In this document: in pieces, positions 33,961 to 46,339 of the stretch | How positions within the stretch are numbered: the stretch's first letter is position 1 | How the letters are laid out: each line of letters opens with the position of its first letter | Source: Sabellastarte sp. h YS-2021 | Lineage: Eukaryota > Annelida > Polychaeta > Sabellida > Sabellidae | Length of the DNA stretch: 64,000 nucleotides | Direction of reading: 5' to 3' | NCBI GenBank assembly: GCA_964017235.1 | Contig: OZ024928.1 | Coordinates: forward strand, 80,037,566 to 80,101,565 | Program-made: the position numbers and the translations under genes | Notes under the pieces: generated by a model | The model's database searches: none | What the model was told of the DNA's origin: nothing | The model's input: the letters and a program-made list of their open reading frames with translations, nothing else

Positions 33961-34059
33961 GGACATTACACACGATAATGTGTTTTCCTGTATGCAATCC
34001 ACCTATTTCTCTGTTGTTCCACTTTTTATTTTACAGGGCTTCCTATTTCTAGTTCCCAA

Positions 34060-36340
34060 CTATTTTGGAGATAATTTGCTCATTCTTTGTATGAACAGAA
34101 ACATATTCATAATCATGGATTAAAGTAAATGGGCAGGTGAAGTTCACTACTTAGACAAGTGCCATTATTACATCAATATGTATTTTGATAAGCACAGGAT
34201 ACTTTACTTGTGATAACAGAAGGTAGATTTTGCACCAGGCATTATGTTCTAGGCAGAGTGTTGTAATACAGAATAACTCACCATTAAGCCAGCAATGTTG
34301 GTGATCAGGCTTCAATATGTTGCATCTTCAGAACATTATTGTGGGGCTGTTTCATTTCTGCAATATGGCATAAACGGATTGTCAATTTTCAGGAATCTGG
34401 AACTGAATCGGATACATCTTAATGATCTTAAAGCCATCGTACAGAGATCCTGTACAGAAAATACAAAACTTCTCGATAGGTTTACGAGTTTAGGACACAT
34501 AAACCCATCGAGAACAGTTCACAAGAAATTAAAACTGTTGGAAATTGCTGCAAACCTTTCCCAATTCTAACCAGATTTATAACATCATAAACCAATCGCA
34601 TTGTCATCTTTTAATCCTATAGCAATCTTAAACCTATCATACAATCACACAGCATTCTTTTCCATCTTATAGCGATTGCAAACTGATCTGTTTCATCTCA
34701 AGGTACTCGTAAACTAATCTGATGGATTGAGAAACTATTGCAGATCTATCAGAAGATTTTCAGAGGAAATGACAATGCCAATCGGGGAAACTATCGGGAA
34801 AATATTGTGTGCATCGGGAACACATCCTAAAGCCATCATAAACTTTTAATACCATCGTAAAACTATCGTAAACCACATTTGCAGAAACTTAACAGCCCTC
34901 CCAAGGTGAACAGGTTGAACATCAAATACACCTTTCTGCTGAGTTCTTCCGAATTTTTCTGTGCTGCCATTTAAAGTCTTCAAAACAGCTAAAATGAACC
35001 AACTTTCAGTGTAAGCAATGGTCAGCTTACACATGTATTTGCTTGCATGTACAAACCACAAGGAGTTTATTTTGGAAGGCGTAATTGCCATTCATAATTT
35101 CACTAGGAACTCTTTACTGACTGGTCTCTCACGTGTCAGGATGTTACACATTATCTAACAGTATCTAGTTTCTGGTCAACTGGTTCCAGTAGGTTTCTTT
35201 GATTTGTTTCATGTTGAGATTAATGTGATCAAAGGTTTTAACTGACAACATTGCATAGATAACAGCTCTTGAGGGTTATATGCCTTATCTTTGTCTTAAT
35301 TTAACAATGATTGTGTCTGATGTGACAGGCTGCACATTTAGTATTGCTTGTTGTCTTTGGTGTAGTAACAGCGGTGAATCTTATATCTGGCTTTAAGGCT
35401 CAAATTTGAGAGAATAAAGAGCATGTATAATTCCTCATTCCCCTGTCAAATGTCATGGTAGTGGATATACTATACATGTTTAAAGCAAAAAAAAAATTCT
35501 TTTTAATTCAGTGAAGCAATTTTGAACATTGCAATTACAGAGTTTTACTAACAGTTCCGAGTCACATTGAGAAACGCTCAAGTCTTATAGTTAAAAATAA
35601 TTTTTTCACTCTAAAAACTACAAAATATCAGCATTCCAATTAATTTCTGTTAAGAGTATTTAAAAACAAGCTAACCTCTGCAGAGATGTTAAAATGGTAA
35701 TTCATTAAATATTTCACTAAAATTATAATTTATGGCATTATCCTGCTTACTTGTTCTATTTAAAGGAGACCTAGCTTTAGTTCCTGAACCCTTATGAATT
35801 GCAAAAAACACAGTAAAATGCCAGTGACACTTGAAACAGAAAATTCAAGAAATATATATTTTGGTCTTTGAGTTCTTTATTGGATGTAGTTTTTTTTGTC
35901 TGCTGAGCTGATATAGGCTGGAAATAGAATAAATGATTGGGCCATTTTACATTTACATATACTGCTTTGGATAGAATCATTCTGCTTATGGGGATTTTCT
36001 TCTACTGGGTGTAACGGTATTGTTGCTTTAAGTGTAACAAAGTAGCTATTCAAATTTTTATCTTTATATTCTGCATATAGTATATACACTGTATATATAG
36101 GTGCCAGTTTACATATCCAAACCCTAAACCACCAAAGTGGAAGTCTCGTTCTCAAGTAAACTTATGAAAAATAGCAGGGTATGCATTTTTTATCATACAT
36201 ATTAATCCAGAGTGATTATTTGATTAATGGAGCATTTTAAAAATCTTTCAGACATGTTCATTGTTAAAAGCACCTTTAAATATACTATTTGGTGAAATGT
36301 AAACTCGACATGTGAGTGGACATTGACTTAATTAATATCA
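34060..36340. other. Mostly unique sequence
   Basis: Between about 34590 and 34870 there is loose repetition of ATCNTAAACC-like words (CATCATAAACC, ATCGTAAACC, ATCTTAAACC), too diverged to define a unit. The rest shows no gene or repeat. Confidence 0.4.
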
Positions 36341-36344
36341 ACAG

Positions 36345-37065
36345 AGTAATTTTTTTACCCATGGTGTCTGGATGGGCGGTCAAGCGGGCGGTCGGACAGC
36401 GGGAAAAAGTTTGTCCAGGCTGTATCTCAGAAACCGTAAGGTGTAGGAAGTTGATATTTGGTAGGGACATTGGTTAGGAGGTGTGCAACGTAGGTGTGCA
36501 ACGTCATGGTCTGACCTTGATTTGACCTTGCCGTAGTGACCTTGACCTATAAAATCTTGTCAGGGCTATATCTTGGAAACCGTGAGGTGTAGGAAGTTGA
36601 TACTTGGTAGGGACATTGGTTAGGGGGTGTAGGTGTGCATCATGATGTGACCTTTTTGCTCCACCAAAGTGTGTTCACTCGCCAAATTTAAGACATCTTT
36701 CTCTTATGACAAAGATATATGGATTGCTGCATCTAATTGTTATATGCACTTTTATATATTTGTGCTATTTCCATTGACAGCTATTCTCCAATTAATAAAT
36801 TTTACAGCTTCATATTTTTGAGTTTACTGATTAATGCTTTTGTCTTGCTATTGAATTGTCTTGTTTTAGTACTTTATCTTTACATACATTTTCTTTCTCT
36901 TAGATGTTATTTTCTCTAATTAAACATTATTTGGACCTTTATATAACTGACATTGCACTGAAAGTATCTTGGTCTTTGTACTGTTTCACTACTTCTACAT
37001 GTCATGGTGTTGAAAACCGTTTCCCCAGGCAGTGGGGTACGGGTATCTGATGCTGTTTTAGTGTG
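36345..37065 (+). repeat. Repeat F, copy 5 (about 720 bp)
   Basis: It runs from CCATGGTGTCTGGATGGGCG through two units with ATCTCAGAAACCGTAAGGTG and GAAGTTGATATTTGGTAGGG. It then continues through AATAAATTTTACAGCTTCAT and CTTTCTCTTAGATGTTATTT to CCCCAGGCAGTGGGGTACGG. It is the best reference copy in the window, although its extreme left end (CCCCACAGCC) is missing. A short direct duplication GTAGGTGTGCAACG lies near 36480-36510. Confidence 0.82.
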
Positions 37066-37069
37066 TTAC

Positions 37070-38585
37070 ATTAGTACAACATCCTAGAACCAGTCTTAGT
37101 TGATATGGAACATCTCATAACATGTCTGGAATAAAGGCTTGTCTTTATCAAACTTGGTATTCTCACTTTTCAACAACATCGAAATGGGGTTGCTTTGGTC
37201 AGCCTGGGCAGTTTTAAATCCCTGTGATGTATCAATGAACTTGCAAGTGTCATATTGCTAAACTTAAAAATTTGTAGTTGGTCTCTATGGTAAGCCTGGC
37301 CCACCTAGAACCAAATAATTATTACGCTGGTTCATATAAGTTCAGCTAAGCAGACTTCCTGTGAAGTGTATCAGTTTCAAGGGGTCAACTTCACTCATGG
37401 AAAAGGTTTTTGGCTTTTGTCAAAATATATCTTGAAAGCATCTGTCTTACTAGTTACCTACACTACTCTGACTACCCTGAAATTGAGGATGTACGAAGAT
37501 CAAGTTTATTAGAAAAGATGTACCCGGCAGTTTATCGACCTTCATATACTTAATATCGAAGCCAACTACTAAATGCGTCTAGCTGATGACTGGTGTCAGA
37601 GGAAGATAGCTGGTTCCAAATTATTCCTCCTGTCAATCATTTGTTGCAGTTTGCTTACTTTTTCAAATTATCTATGATTTCCATATACTTTACAAGCTTA
37701 AATTTTCATGAGGCATTAATTTTAGCTGATGAGCTTGGATAATGAAAATGAATTCCTGGTGATTCCCCACAATATTTTAAATTGACCAGTGAAGAAACTA
37801 CCTTCTATTTTTATGTCTTGTGGGAATTTCTTTAAAGATGTTTTATGATTTACATAGCCTCTGATTTTTATTGTCTTACTTACAAAAGACGTCCCACCCC
37901 CACGCATGTTATAAGTTCACATATTGTGGAGATTTTTCCATTTCTTGCTCTATCTTTCATCCTAAGGATTTTCTTTTAACTATGATTCACTGAAAGCTTA
38001 TTTTCTGTCAGTTTGTGGAAAAATAAATCTGTCTTTGAAGCCTAGACAGGTTTTAATCTTCTGGGGGAGAGGCAAATTCTATTTCTTGCAGTTGAGTATA
38101 CAATAAAGAGTTGCTATGTTTTGTAACTTTTGTTAGGTTGATGGCAGACACATAATCCCTTGGTTGATCCCTTCTTTTCCTCTGGGTCCTCACTTTACTG
38201 GTAATTTGTAAAGTTATTCAGGTTGTATTACTTTGGATGTGATATTCTATCAGCAAATATAATTTTCTTGTTTTTAAGGTTGCAGGTAAATAGTATGTGT
38301 AAAAGAGAGGATTGTCGAGTTGAAAAATGTTGTAAAGTTAATTTTATTGTAGCCTTACAAGGTGCCAGCTTCTCTTGCCTTTATTTGTTAAAGGGAAGAA
38401 GTGAAGACACTGAAAACAACGAAAGAAAATTGTTTTTCTTTTTTACTTCTCTTACCTTCGTTTTGGATCCTTGTTATTATCAGCTATATATTAGAGATTC
38501 AGTGAAAAAAATTTTAATTTTGCATTCGGTGGATATTAATGATAAAGCATGAGTATGCCACTGCCTCACTGTGTTGAGATTTTCC
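37070..38585. other. Unique sequence
   Basis: No repeat recognised. A 109-codon plus-strand open frame (38223-38552) contains CKREDCRVEKCCKVNF but resembles nothing I know, and random origin is likely. Confidence 0.4.
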
Positions 38586-38589
38586 CATT

Positions 38590-38975
38590 ACCCCTCTAGA
38601 GGCCAAAATATTGTAGGTACTAGGTAGAGTTCTCAAATTTATAGAATATATTCATCATTACAAAGTCTTATCAGAGAACATATTTTTGGCCTCACTTTGA
38701 AAAACAAGATGGCCACGATGGGTCTTTTTTACGACTTTCAGTAAGGAGTGTTGTTGGCCCTCTAGAGAAAAGGGTATTTTAAGATCTTAGAGATCTCAAA
38801 TTCACTAACTATTTCATCATTACAAAATCTTGCCTCGGATTATTTTTGGCCTCATTTTGAAAAACATTTTTTTTGCAGTCAGCAAGGATTATTAGACATT
38901 TTGAAGCCCTAAAGGAAAAGGTATTACAGGCAGAGTTTGCAGGATATGTTCATCATTTCAAAAGCTTGCCTCACT
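38590..38975. repeat. Tandem repeat of about 160 bp, 2.4 units
   Basis: Units start near 38592, 38756 and 38905 with CCCTCTAGAG or a variant. They share TTCATCATTACAAARTCTT and TTTTTGGCCTCATTTTGAAA followed by AACA. Only the first unit keeps the AAACAAGATGGCCACG motif. Confidence 0.75.
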
Positions 38976-39530
38976 GAATCCAAAAGGTGTGCAGCCTGTC
39001 AAAGAAAATGGTGTGGTCTATGGTATCACAAGCAGCAGAGAGCTCCAGAAGAGTGAGGGCTATGACTGACTCTTTAGCCATATTGAGAAGAAGATCATTT
39101 TGAATATTCAGGGTGCTTTCAGTAGAATGATGTTCTCAGTAAGTTGATTGAAAACCAGTCATAAGGCCAGCTTCGTCAAGATGGGTTTGAAGTTGGATGG
39201 CTACTACCCTTTCAAGAATCTTAAAAATGAAATTGAGATTGGAAACAGGCCTGTAACTTTTAACACTTCTTTGTCTAAGGATGACTCTTTGAGGATTGGA
39301 GTAATGAGGGCCTGCTTGAAAAACTTAGGACAGTTAACTTGTTCGAGTGAGGCATCAATAATTGAAGTGATGGGAAATGAGGATGTCCAGATGATCCAGG
39401 ACAAGAAAAGTGGGTCAAGGGTCAAGGGAGCATGATTAACTTGGTGAGTTCAGAATAATTTTGGCAACCAGGTCTGCAGTGACAGTGGACAAAGTGGAAA
39501 TGGTAGGGGGAGGAATACCAAGCAAGATGT
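38975..39530 (-). pseudogene. L2/CR1-group LINE fragment (RT N-terminal part)
   Basis: On the minus strand: VTADLVAKIILNSPS (stop), SCSLDP, FKQALITPILKESSLDKEVL, GLFPISISFLRFLKG (corresponding to NYRPVSN-type RT motif), then ALTLLELSAACDTIDHTIFF around 39060. The motif A region reads SAACDTIDH where SAAFDTIDH is usual, so Phe is replaced but Asp remains. Truncated at both ends and frameshifted. Sequence differs from the copies at 9688 and 52335, so it is a third source element. Confidence 0.85.
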
Positions 39531-39539
39531 GCAGCGAAG

Positions 39540-40525
39540 TGAAGGATATGAAATTTCTATTGTCAAAAGGGAAATTATATTTTCTTGTTCATTAAACTTG
39601 TGTTTACACACAGCACTATAGCTTTTTTCTCAAGGTTTTTGCCTTTGGAATTCATTATTATATAATGTCTTTAATTCCTGATTTTGGTATTCTTATTTGT
39701 GAATATGACACTCATTTCGGCAGGAGGCATTGGAAAGTGTGCTTGAGAAAGTGAGAAGTAAAAGATAACTAAAAATAATTTACTGAAACTTCATTTTTAA
39801 AGTTGGGCTGTTGAAATTTGTCTTCTTGTCTGGAATATTTGCTAATTTTTTGTCCTTCTGGACAAATCAGGCCTCAGCTTTTGATTTCAATTAATTATTT
39901 ACAATAAATCAATTTTGTTAGTACTAAGAAATTATTAATTATGCTGGAATTATTTAGAGGAAAGAAAATTAAATGTTACTCAATAAACATATTAAGTTTT
40001 AAAAATACTTAAAATGAAAACATATGTTAAAATGTAGATGTTTTTGTTTACAAACTGAACATATTGCATTGGTCTAGAATTTTTTGGCCATTTGAGGTTT
40101 CATGTATAAGTTTGCCCACAGGATTTTTGCCAATTGAAGAGACATCCATCTCAAGTTTGTCATGAATGTATTTATTTTTCATTTGCAACTATTTTTGTCA
40201 ACATTGTTTTACATTGTTGTGCTGACACAATTACAGATTAAGAACAAATGCAAGTAGCTTGGATACAGTCAATGACAGTTAAAAACATTTCTTAGATACC
40301 CCAAGTTTTCATTTCTGAAATAAAACATAAAAAAGCCCCCATAAAATCTGATTGACACTAGATAAAATTAATGAGTCTCATCTGTGATAGTATTTGTGCC
40401 ATTCTGAGGTACTAAATATATCACATCCTTGATATTAGCAATACAAAAGGTAAGTATGATACAAGTGAAAAGACAAATGTAAGTAGTACAAGTGAAAAGA
40501 TAAATATGAAACTAACCTATAAGAA
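39540..40525. other. AT-rich unique sequence
   Basis: No gene or repeat recognised. Confidence 0.4.
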
Positions 40526-40529
40526 CTCA

Positions 40530-40870
40530 TGGCCTGTAAATCTTTAGCATGTGCCGAATTTGACCTTTGGCCATTTCAATGTCAGTTTGGGTCATCACAC
40601 TTATAGGAAATCTTGGCCTGCAAATCTTTTGCAAGTGTCAAATTAAACCTTTGAACCCTGCTTCAACGTCAAGTAAAAAGGCCATATATCTCCCTTATAA
40701 TTAGTCTTAGGGCTTCAAAATATGAAAACAACTTGTAAGAAATCATGGCAATGGCATGTGAACCTTTTGCAAGTGTCAGATATGACCTTTGACCCTTCTT
40801 CAAGGTCAGATGGGGTCATCGTACTAAAACAGCCATATATCTCTTATCTATTAACCCTTGGGCTTGGAAC
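40530..40870. repeat. Diverged tandem repeat of the TGACCTTTGACC type
   Basis: Two to three units carry AATCTTTTGCAAGTGTCAAA, TGACCTTTGACCCTTCTTCA followed by AGGTCA, and GCCATATATCTCCCTTATA. Related pieces are at 44330-44420 (TTATATCTCCCTTATCATTG) and 46180-46260 (TTGACCTTTCAACCCCACTT). Confidence 0.7.
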
Positions 40871-40879
40871 TTACATCAT

Positions 40880-43800
40880 GAATGAATAAAATAATTATGC
40901 ACATTTTCCGCTTCTTCAACTTCATGAAAGTTCTTACCTCTAACAACATCTTGTATGTTTCTGTATACTTCTTACAACTGAAATTGTTCCTTAGACTTTC
41001 CCAAATCTCAATGTTGTTGCCCATTTAGTTGTACCAGCAGGCTGAAATTCTTGTCTGCCAAGGCTGGCTATTTTATTATAATGTCAGCTAGAGATACAGT
41101 TTTGTGTATGGTTACAAGTTTTTCATTTCAAAATCGTTCGTAATAACACTCATATCGACATTATTGCCCATCTCCCTGAAACATGTAAATTATGTAAAAA
41201 TGCCTTATGTGTAAATCCCTTTTCAAGAAAATGCAGAGTCCAAATGTGTTAGGACTTTTTCATCTGCTTAACATAAATATAACCACATAAAAATTGGGAA
41301 TTCAAAAGATTTTGATAAGTTCAAAGATTTTGATAGGCTGAGCATGAAATTGTGGCAGGTACAATGCATTTGATTGGGTGTCCATTTGTGAGATCATGTA
41401 TTTTATAAAAAACAAATACTGGGAAGTTAGACATAGATAATTAAATTAAAGGGTGATATTTTGTAATTTTGTGAGGTTTATAAAATTTTGCCTCACTTAC
41501 AGTCTGTCTTACATATCGCACATGCTCTCGTATATCCCAGATTTTGTTGTCCCAGCAAAGGGCTCATGAATAATACTTATAACGATTTTGGTACTGTAAC
41601 CTCATTTCATATAATATTCACTAGTAAAGATGGAATTGTAGACGAAATCCAACGTAAGATTTTTAAATAAGAAATCATATTGTGGATGTCATTGGCTGAT
41701 AAAGCTTTATCATCATAGACAGTTCAGACCCTGTATATTTTAATGTCTATGTAGAATATCAATAAATTTAACCTTGGATTTCTTTCTCCATGAGGGGGAA
41801 GTTGGGCGGGCAGTAGCAAAGCTCCATAAGGGACTAAAGAATAGACTTCATATTACACAATATGAATTTAACTCTCTTTTCTGTGAATAAATAAGAAAAA
41901 ACTGCCACAAATAACATTTCCTGAATCTCATGTGATCCAGTGAGTGACAAAGAAACTGTATCAGTACTAAATGTCTATGATGAGTTACCCTGTTTTTACA
42001 GCTATCTTATTCATGTTCTTTCTTTTGTTCTGGTCATTATCCTCAGTCTTTAAGGCTTTATTGCATAGACAATAAACATGGCAATCTCTGGTCTATTTTC
42101 CTTTTGTGCAATTGGACTTTTGCTCCTATATATTTTGTTCTTTTAGATCTGATAATAAATTTTCTCCTTAAAATACATTTTGGTGTTCCTAATAACTGCT
42201 TCCCTTGTTCACTTTATGGTTGGCATTTGATCTGTACAGGACATAGTCTGCAGATGTTTTATATTTATCGGTGTTATTTGACATCACAGAGAATATGATG
42301 TAATGAAAGATCTGAACATTTTGATACAGTCTCAGTTAATTAACAGAGATTGTATGTTGTTCTTTGATACTAGGTTATTGGAACTGTAGTTTCTCTTTGG
42401 GTACAGTTGCTTTATTTATGCCCTGATCTCACTATAACCAGTATTTCTAACCATTTTGTATGGGTGACAAAGCAGAATATGAATCAAGGGCGGGCATTTT
42501 ACTAGTAGAGACAAGCTTGCCAATGGTTTCACACAGAAATGATGCAGTAAAGATAACATAGAGTAACATATGTATGACTGGAGACACAGAAACAGACAGA
42601 ATTGGGAAGAAAGGCAATGGAAGAACTACAGAATTGATATTACAACCTGCAGTTTCAGGTGGTTATGGAAGGTGACAATGGATATTGCAGGTGGACAGTT
42701 TGAACTGTTAGAAATTTCCATCTATTGCTACAGAAAAGGGAAGATTTAAAAAGGCATTAAGACAATTCCAAAGAGCTGAGTCACAATAAGAGCTTTATTG
42801 TTGTTATTGTTATTACTTTGGTTTTGTTTTGACCAGGCAAAACCTTGTTGTCATTAATATTGTTGACAGTACAAACATGCCTGAAGTGGAATTCTGTCAG
42901 CTGGTACTCCCATTTAAGTAGACATGTATGTCAGGTAGTTAGGTGGCCTTTTTGTTGTAATTTACCCTTTGTTTTGGATTTCCTGGTTAGAAGTCTTTCC
43001 TGATGTCTAGAGATTTAACATGGTTTCACATCATCAAAAGGTACAGAGCTTCTGGTTTTCAGGCTATCAGGCTTTGTAACTGAACATAGCATTGTCTTTA
43101 ACAGTGTCTTTTCAGAAATATGGAAGAAATGGTATTGATTTTGCAACTTTGAAACATATATAATTGTTAAAGCTTTAATCTGATCAGAGAAATCCCAGTG
43201 CATGGGGAATATTGAGACTGATATAAAAAATTCAATCATAAATAAGAAATACATGCATTAAAAATTTAGATTGTCTCAGTAAATACTTGCACATTTTGAA
43301 CTAACTGTCAAATAAAAATCAAGTTACAGAACCTGAAACAAAATTAGGCAACATCTTTGAAAGGAAACTGTAATCTACTTTCCAAACATGAAATAAACTG
43401 TACCATACTAAGTGGAACTTTGAGGGACAGGATTTCATTGGTGTAATTCACTTTAAGACAAGTTCTTTCCAATTTCTCCCTTGATGGGGTGGCTTTAAAC
43501 CGAAAGAAGGACATGTGATATAAATTGGATAGTACTTGGCTGTACCTTATTTCCTCAATCTGTGCTTGTAATTAATAAGAAAACTGGGAGATTATTGATT
43601 ATTCTCTGGAACAGTTTTCTTATCACTGTGTTAAGAAAGTATTTTTCTGAGATGTTTGAATGGACGTGTTTTGAATAGCATTCAAAGGAGTTTGGTCAAT
43701 AACTCGTGACATTAACCTTTATATAAGGACTGCTTTATATGATTGTTTGTGCAAGTCTTCTCTGAAAGAGTTGCGGAGATTGAAGATAAATTATCTGAAA

Positions 43801-43985
43801 AGGCCTACTTTGTGGAGTTTCACAATAATTCAATTTTTATTGAGAAAGCTCATGAACTATTATAAAACTTACACATAAATTGTTATTGCAACAACAGTAT
43901 AATTATGCAAGGAATTATTGTAGCATTTGACAAGTATATGTCTTGTCAAACATTATAAAAAGAAATACACATAAATGTTAGTTTC
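40880..43985. other. AT-rich unique sequence
   Basis: About 3 kb without a recognisable gene or repeat. Confidence 0.4.
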
Positions 43986-44099
43986 AATTAATTTTATTGT
44001 GCTCTTTACACTGCATTGGAATTTGACCAGCATTATTATCTCCTACCAGCCAAAGGCAAGGGGTGGGGAGAGTGTGAAATGCCTGTATACATGCGTGAC

Positions 44100-44425
44100 T
44101 GCATATGTCTGTTCTTCATTTTTGAAAAAGAAAATGGCTGCCAATTATTAAAAAATTATCAAGGTGTTCTAAAACTTAAAATATTACAGCTAGCTTCATC
44201 AGATTTGCACAAAATATGGCTAGGAAAGCTTACATGAGAGTAATTTTGTCCTTGCTTTGAAAACAAAATGGCCACCATGTCACATCTTTAAAATCAAAGT
44301 GTGTGTGTGTGGGGGGGGGGGGTCATCACATGAAAAAGGCTTTATATCTCCCTTATCATTGGTCCAAAGCTTTCAGAATGTAAAAACATATTATAGGAAT
44401 TTATTGGCTGTAAGTCTCATATCTC
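44100..44425. repeat. Old repeat fragment with GT/G-run
   Basis: AAAATGGCTGCCAATTATT and AACAAAATGGCCACCATG are followed by a (GT)n tract that passes into 12 G (44299-44322), then TATATCTCCCTTATCATTGG. It resembles the family at 40530-40870, but the unit is not clear. Confidence 0.5.
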
Positions 44426-44429
44426 CCTT

Positions 44430-45885
44430 CAGTGACAACTGTCTTAAGGTCTGCTTCTACTTCCAATTTTGTTTAATACCTGGCAGGCAATAACCAGTGC
44501 GGCAGTGTTCTTGTTATACCATGAGTAGGATATTCACTATATACCGGTATATGTGAATAAAAAGGCTAATGACATATTTTCAGGGTTTTGGATGTTTTTT
44601 ACAATTTCTGATATCAGCAATTATATTTTGCTCATCACCTTAGAAATACAGGGTCTCGAGTTTAGTGTAGTAATTCTACATTGGATGGATTTCAAGAGTC
44701 AATCATCAAACAAGTGGACATCTACACCAACAGAAAATGTAGACAACTTCATGCACAGAGCATATATAGTCACTTTCCTTTGGTAGTTGTGATATGCCAA
44801 TAAGACATTTGCTTTTTTGTGTGTCGTTGCTGATATACACAGAGCACATCAAACTGACAGCTATTAACTCACTGAGGGGAATACTTGATGCAATAAAAAC
44901 CACAGTTAAACATACATGGCATAATTTTCTGTGAATATGATAGCAAGTAATTAGAAACTAATGGGGGATGAAAAGATAGGGACACCAATGAGAGTCATTA
45001 TCTAGAGTAACTGGAGGAAGCAACAGGCAAATAACTAATGTCAGACATTATTTTCTTCATCTTATCAAACACCTGCAGGACACTATGTCATGCTGATGTC
45101 ATCTAAGTGTAATGATGTAAGAAAGTGACTTTGTGGATACCCTGCTACTGACCACAGTTTATTGGTTATACTGACACATGTAATGGATGGGATGACATCA
45201 CGGACTTGGCAGGGGATATTGCTGTTTCAGTTCCTTTTACCTCCTGCACTTCCTACAATAACGGGGTTTTTACCAGACAGCAAAAGAGGAGGTAAGATCC
45301 AACGTATTACTTTTAATGTTAAGCATAGGTGCAACCATGCTATGAATTTTTTTTAAATTTTGCTCTGTTTATCGTTTTAATGCCTGAGTAATTAGGGAGG
45401 TTATCATTAATTTTGTCAATAAAGTGTGAATGAGCTATTCCATATATCACCCAGGCCCAACATTCCAGTGAACATGTGTTTCAGTGATGTCATGATGCAA
45501 GTGTCCTTTTGATTTTTTGATTTCACTCAACAATATTCTGCTGTATGCTTTTCTTAGAGTTCACAAATCAAAAGTTACTTTGCAATCTATTGTCATGTGC
45601 ATTTCAATGACCTGTTTTCTGAAGATGCTTTTGAACCACTGATTTCCTCCAACTTTTTCTGGGCAAGGTCATATACACCCAAGGAGGATGAGAACAGCCA
45701 ACTCTACCTTGTACCAGTGATGTAATTTTTCTCAAGTATTACTGATAAGGAAGTTTGTGTTGTTCATAAAGGAAGTTGATTTGACGTTGTTACTCAGTCT
45801 CAGGTATTAACAGGTAGCTGATATGAATAGGTAGCTGGTAGCTGTCCTCAGTAACTAATTGTATCCATTTTTACACAACATATAT
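44430..45885. other. Unique sequence with a possible exon
   Basis: No repeat recognised. A short open stretch ending at a GAG-GTAAGA donor near 45292 is listed as a finding. Confidence 0.35.
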
Positions 45886-45899
45886 ATGTCCTCTATTTT

Positions 45900-46175
45900 G
45901 AATGTTCCAAATTCCGGTTGACATCTTGAATTTTTGCTGGAAATCAAAGATATCATTTATGTTGTGAAAACTATTAGAAATAGAGCAACTTTGAACAAAT
46001 TTTGGACCCTTTGGGTATTTAAAGGACTATTTGTTTAAAGCCTTTAAAAATGTTTATTCCAAATTTCAGCCTCTGTCTTGAAATTTGTGGGAAATTGAAA
46101 ATGTTTATCTCAAAAACTGTAAGAGCAACTTTGAGTGAATTTAGGACACTGTAAGTATTAAGGACTTTTCATCTT
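45900..46175. repeat. Isolated relic of element C core (about 2 units)
   Basis: TTGACATCTTGAATTTTTGC and TTTATCTCAAAAACTGTAAG keep the order of motifs seen in the core units at 31900-33960 (CATCTTGGATTTT, ATCTCGGAAACCGTAAG, GAGTGAATTT). Strongly diverged and without the flanking blocks. Confidence 0.6.
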
Positions 46176-46339
46176 TTAGGGCATTTGATTTGACCTTTCA
46201 ACCCCACTTAAAGGTCAATGTGATTGTCACAATAAAAAGATCTTATATTGGTCTTACTTTTAAAGTAATGCATCATTGATTTGTTTTCATTAAGAACAGC
46301 TTCATACTTGCAACAAGTCATTTGTCTTACTTTCAATAC

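Larger units (their letters stand above)
31057..34057 (+). mobile_element. Composite tandem-core element C, copy 2
   Basis: Same order as copy 1: GTCC-type 7-bp units (near 31057-31074), then after an interruption GTTTCTGCTCATATAAAGGA, ATTGGGTCAGTGTCTTGCTT and CATTTAGGTACTTTATTGGC. The core runs about 31900-33960, and the right block GGGTGGACATTACACACGAT ends TTCCTATTTCTAGTT. Two insertions (31075-31470 and 31469-31593) lie in the left block. The core units are about 150 bp here against 169 bp in copy 1 and are much more diverged, so this copy is older or has escaped recent homogenisation. No protein is encoded. Confidence 0.78.

Noticed and set aside
38223-38552. 109-codon plus-strand frame with a Cys-rich stretch (CKREDCRVEKCC)
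   Set aside because: No recognisable domain, and the rest is F- and L-rich low-complexity sequence. No evidence of transcription or splicing.
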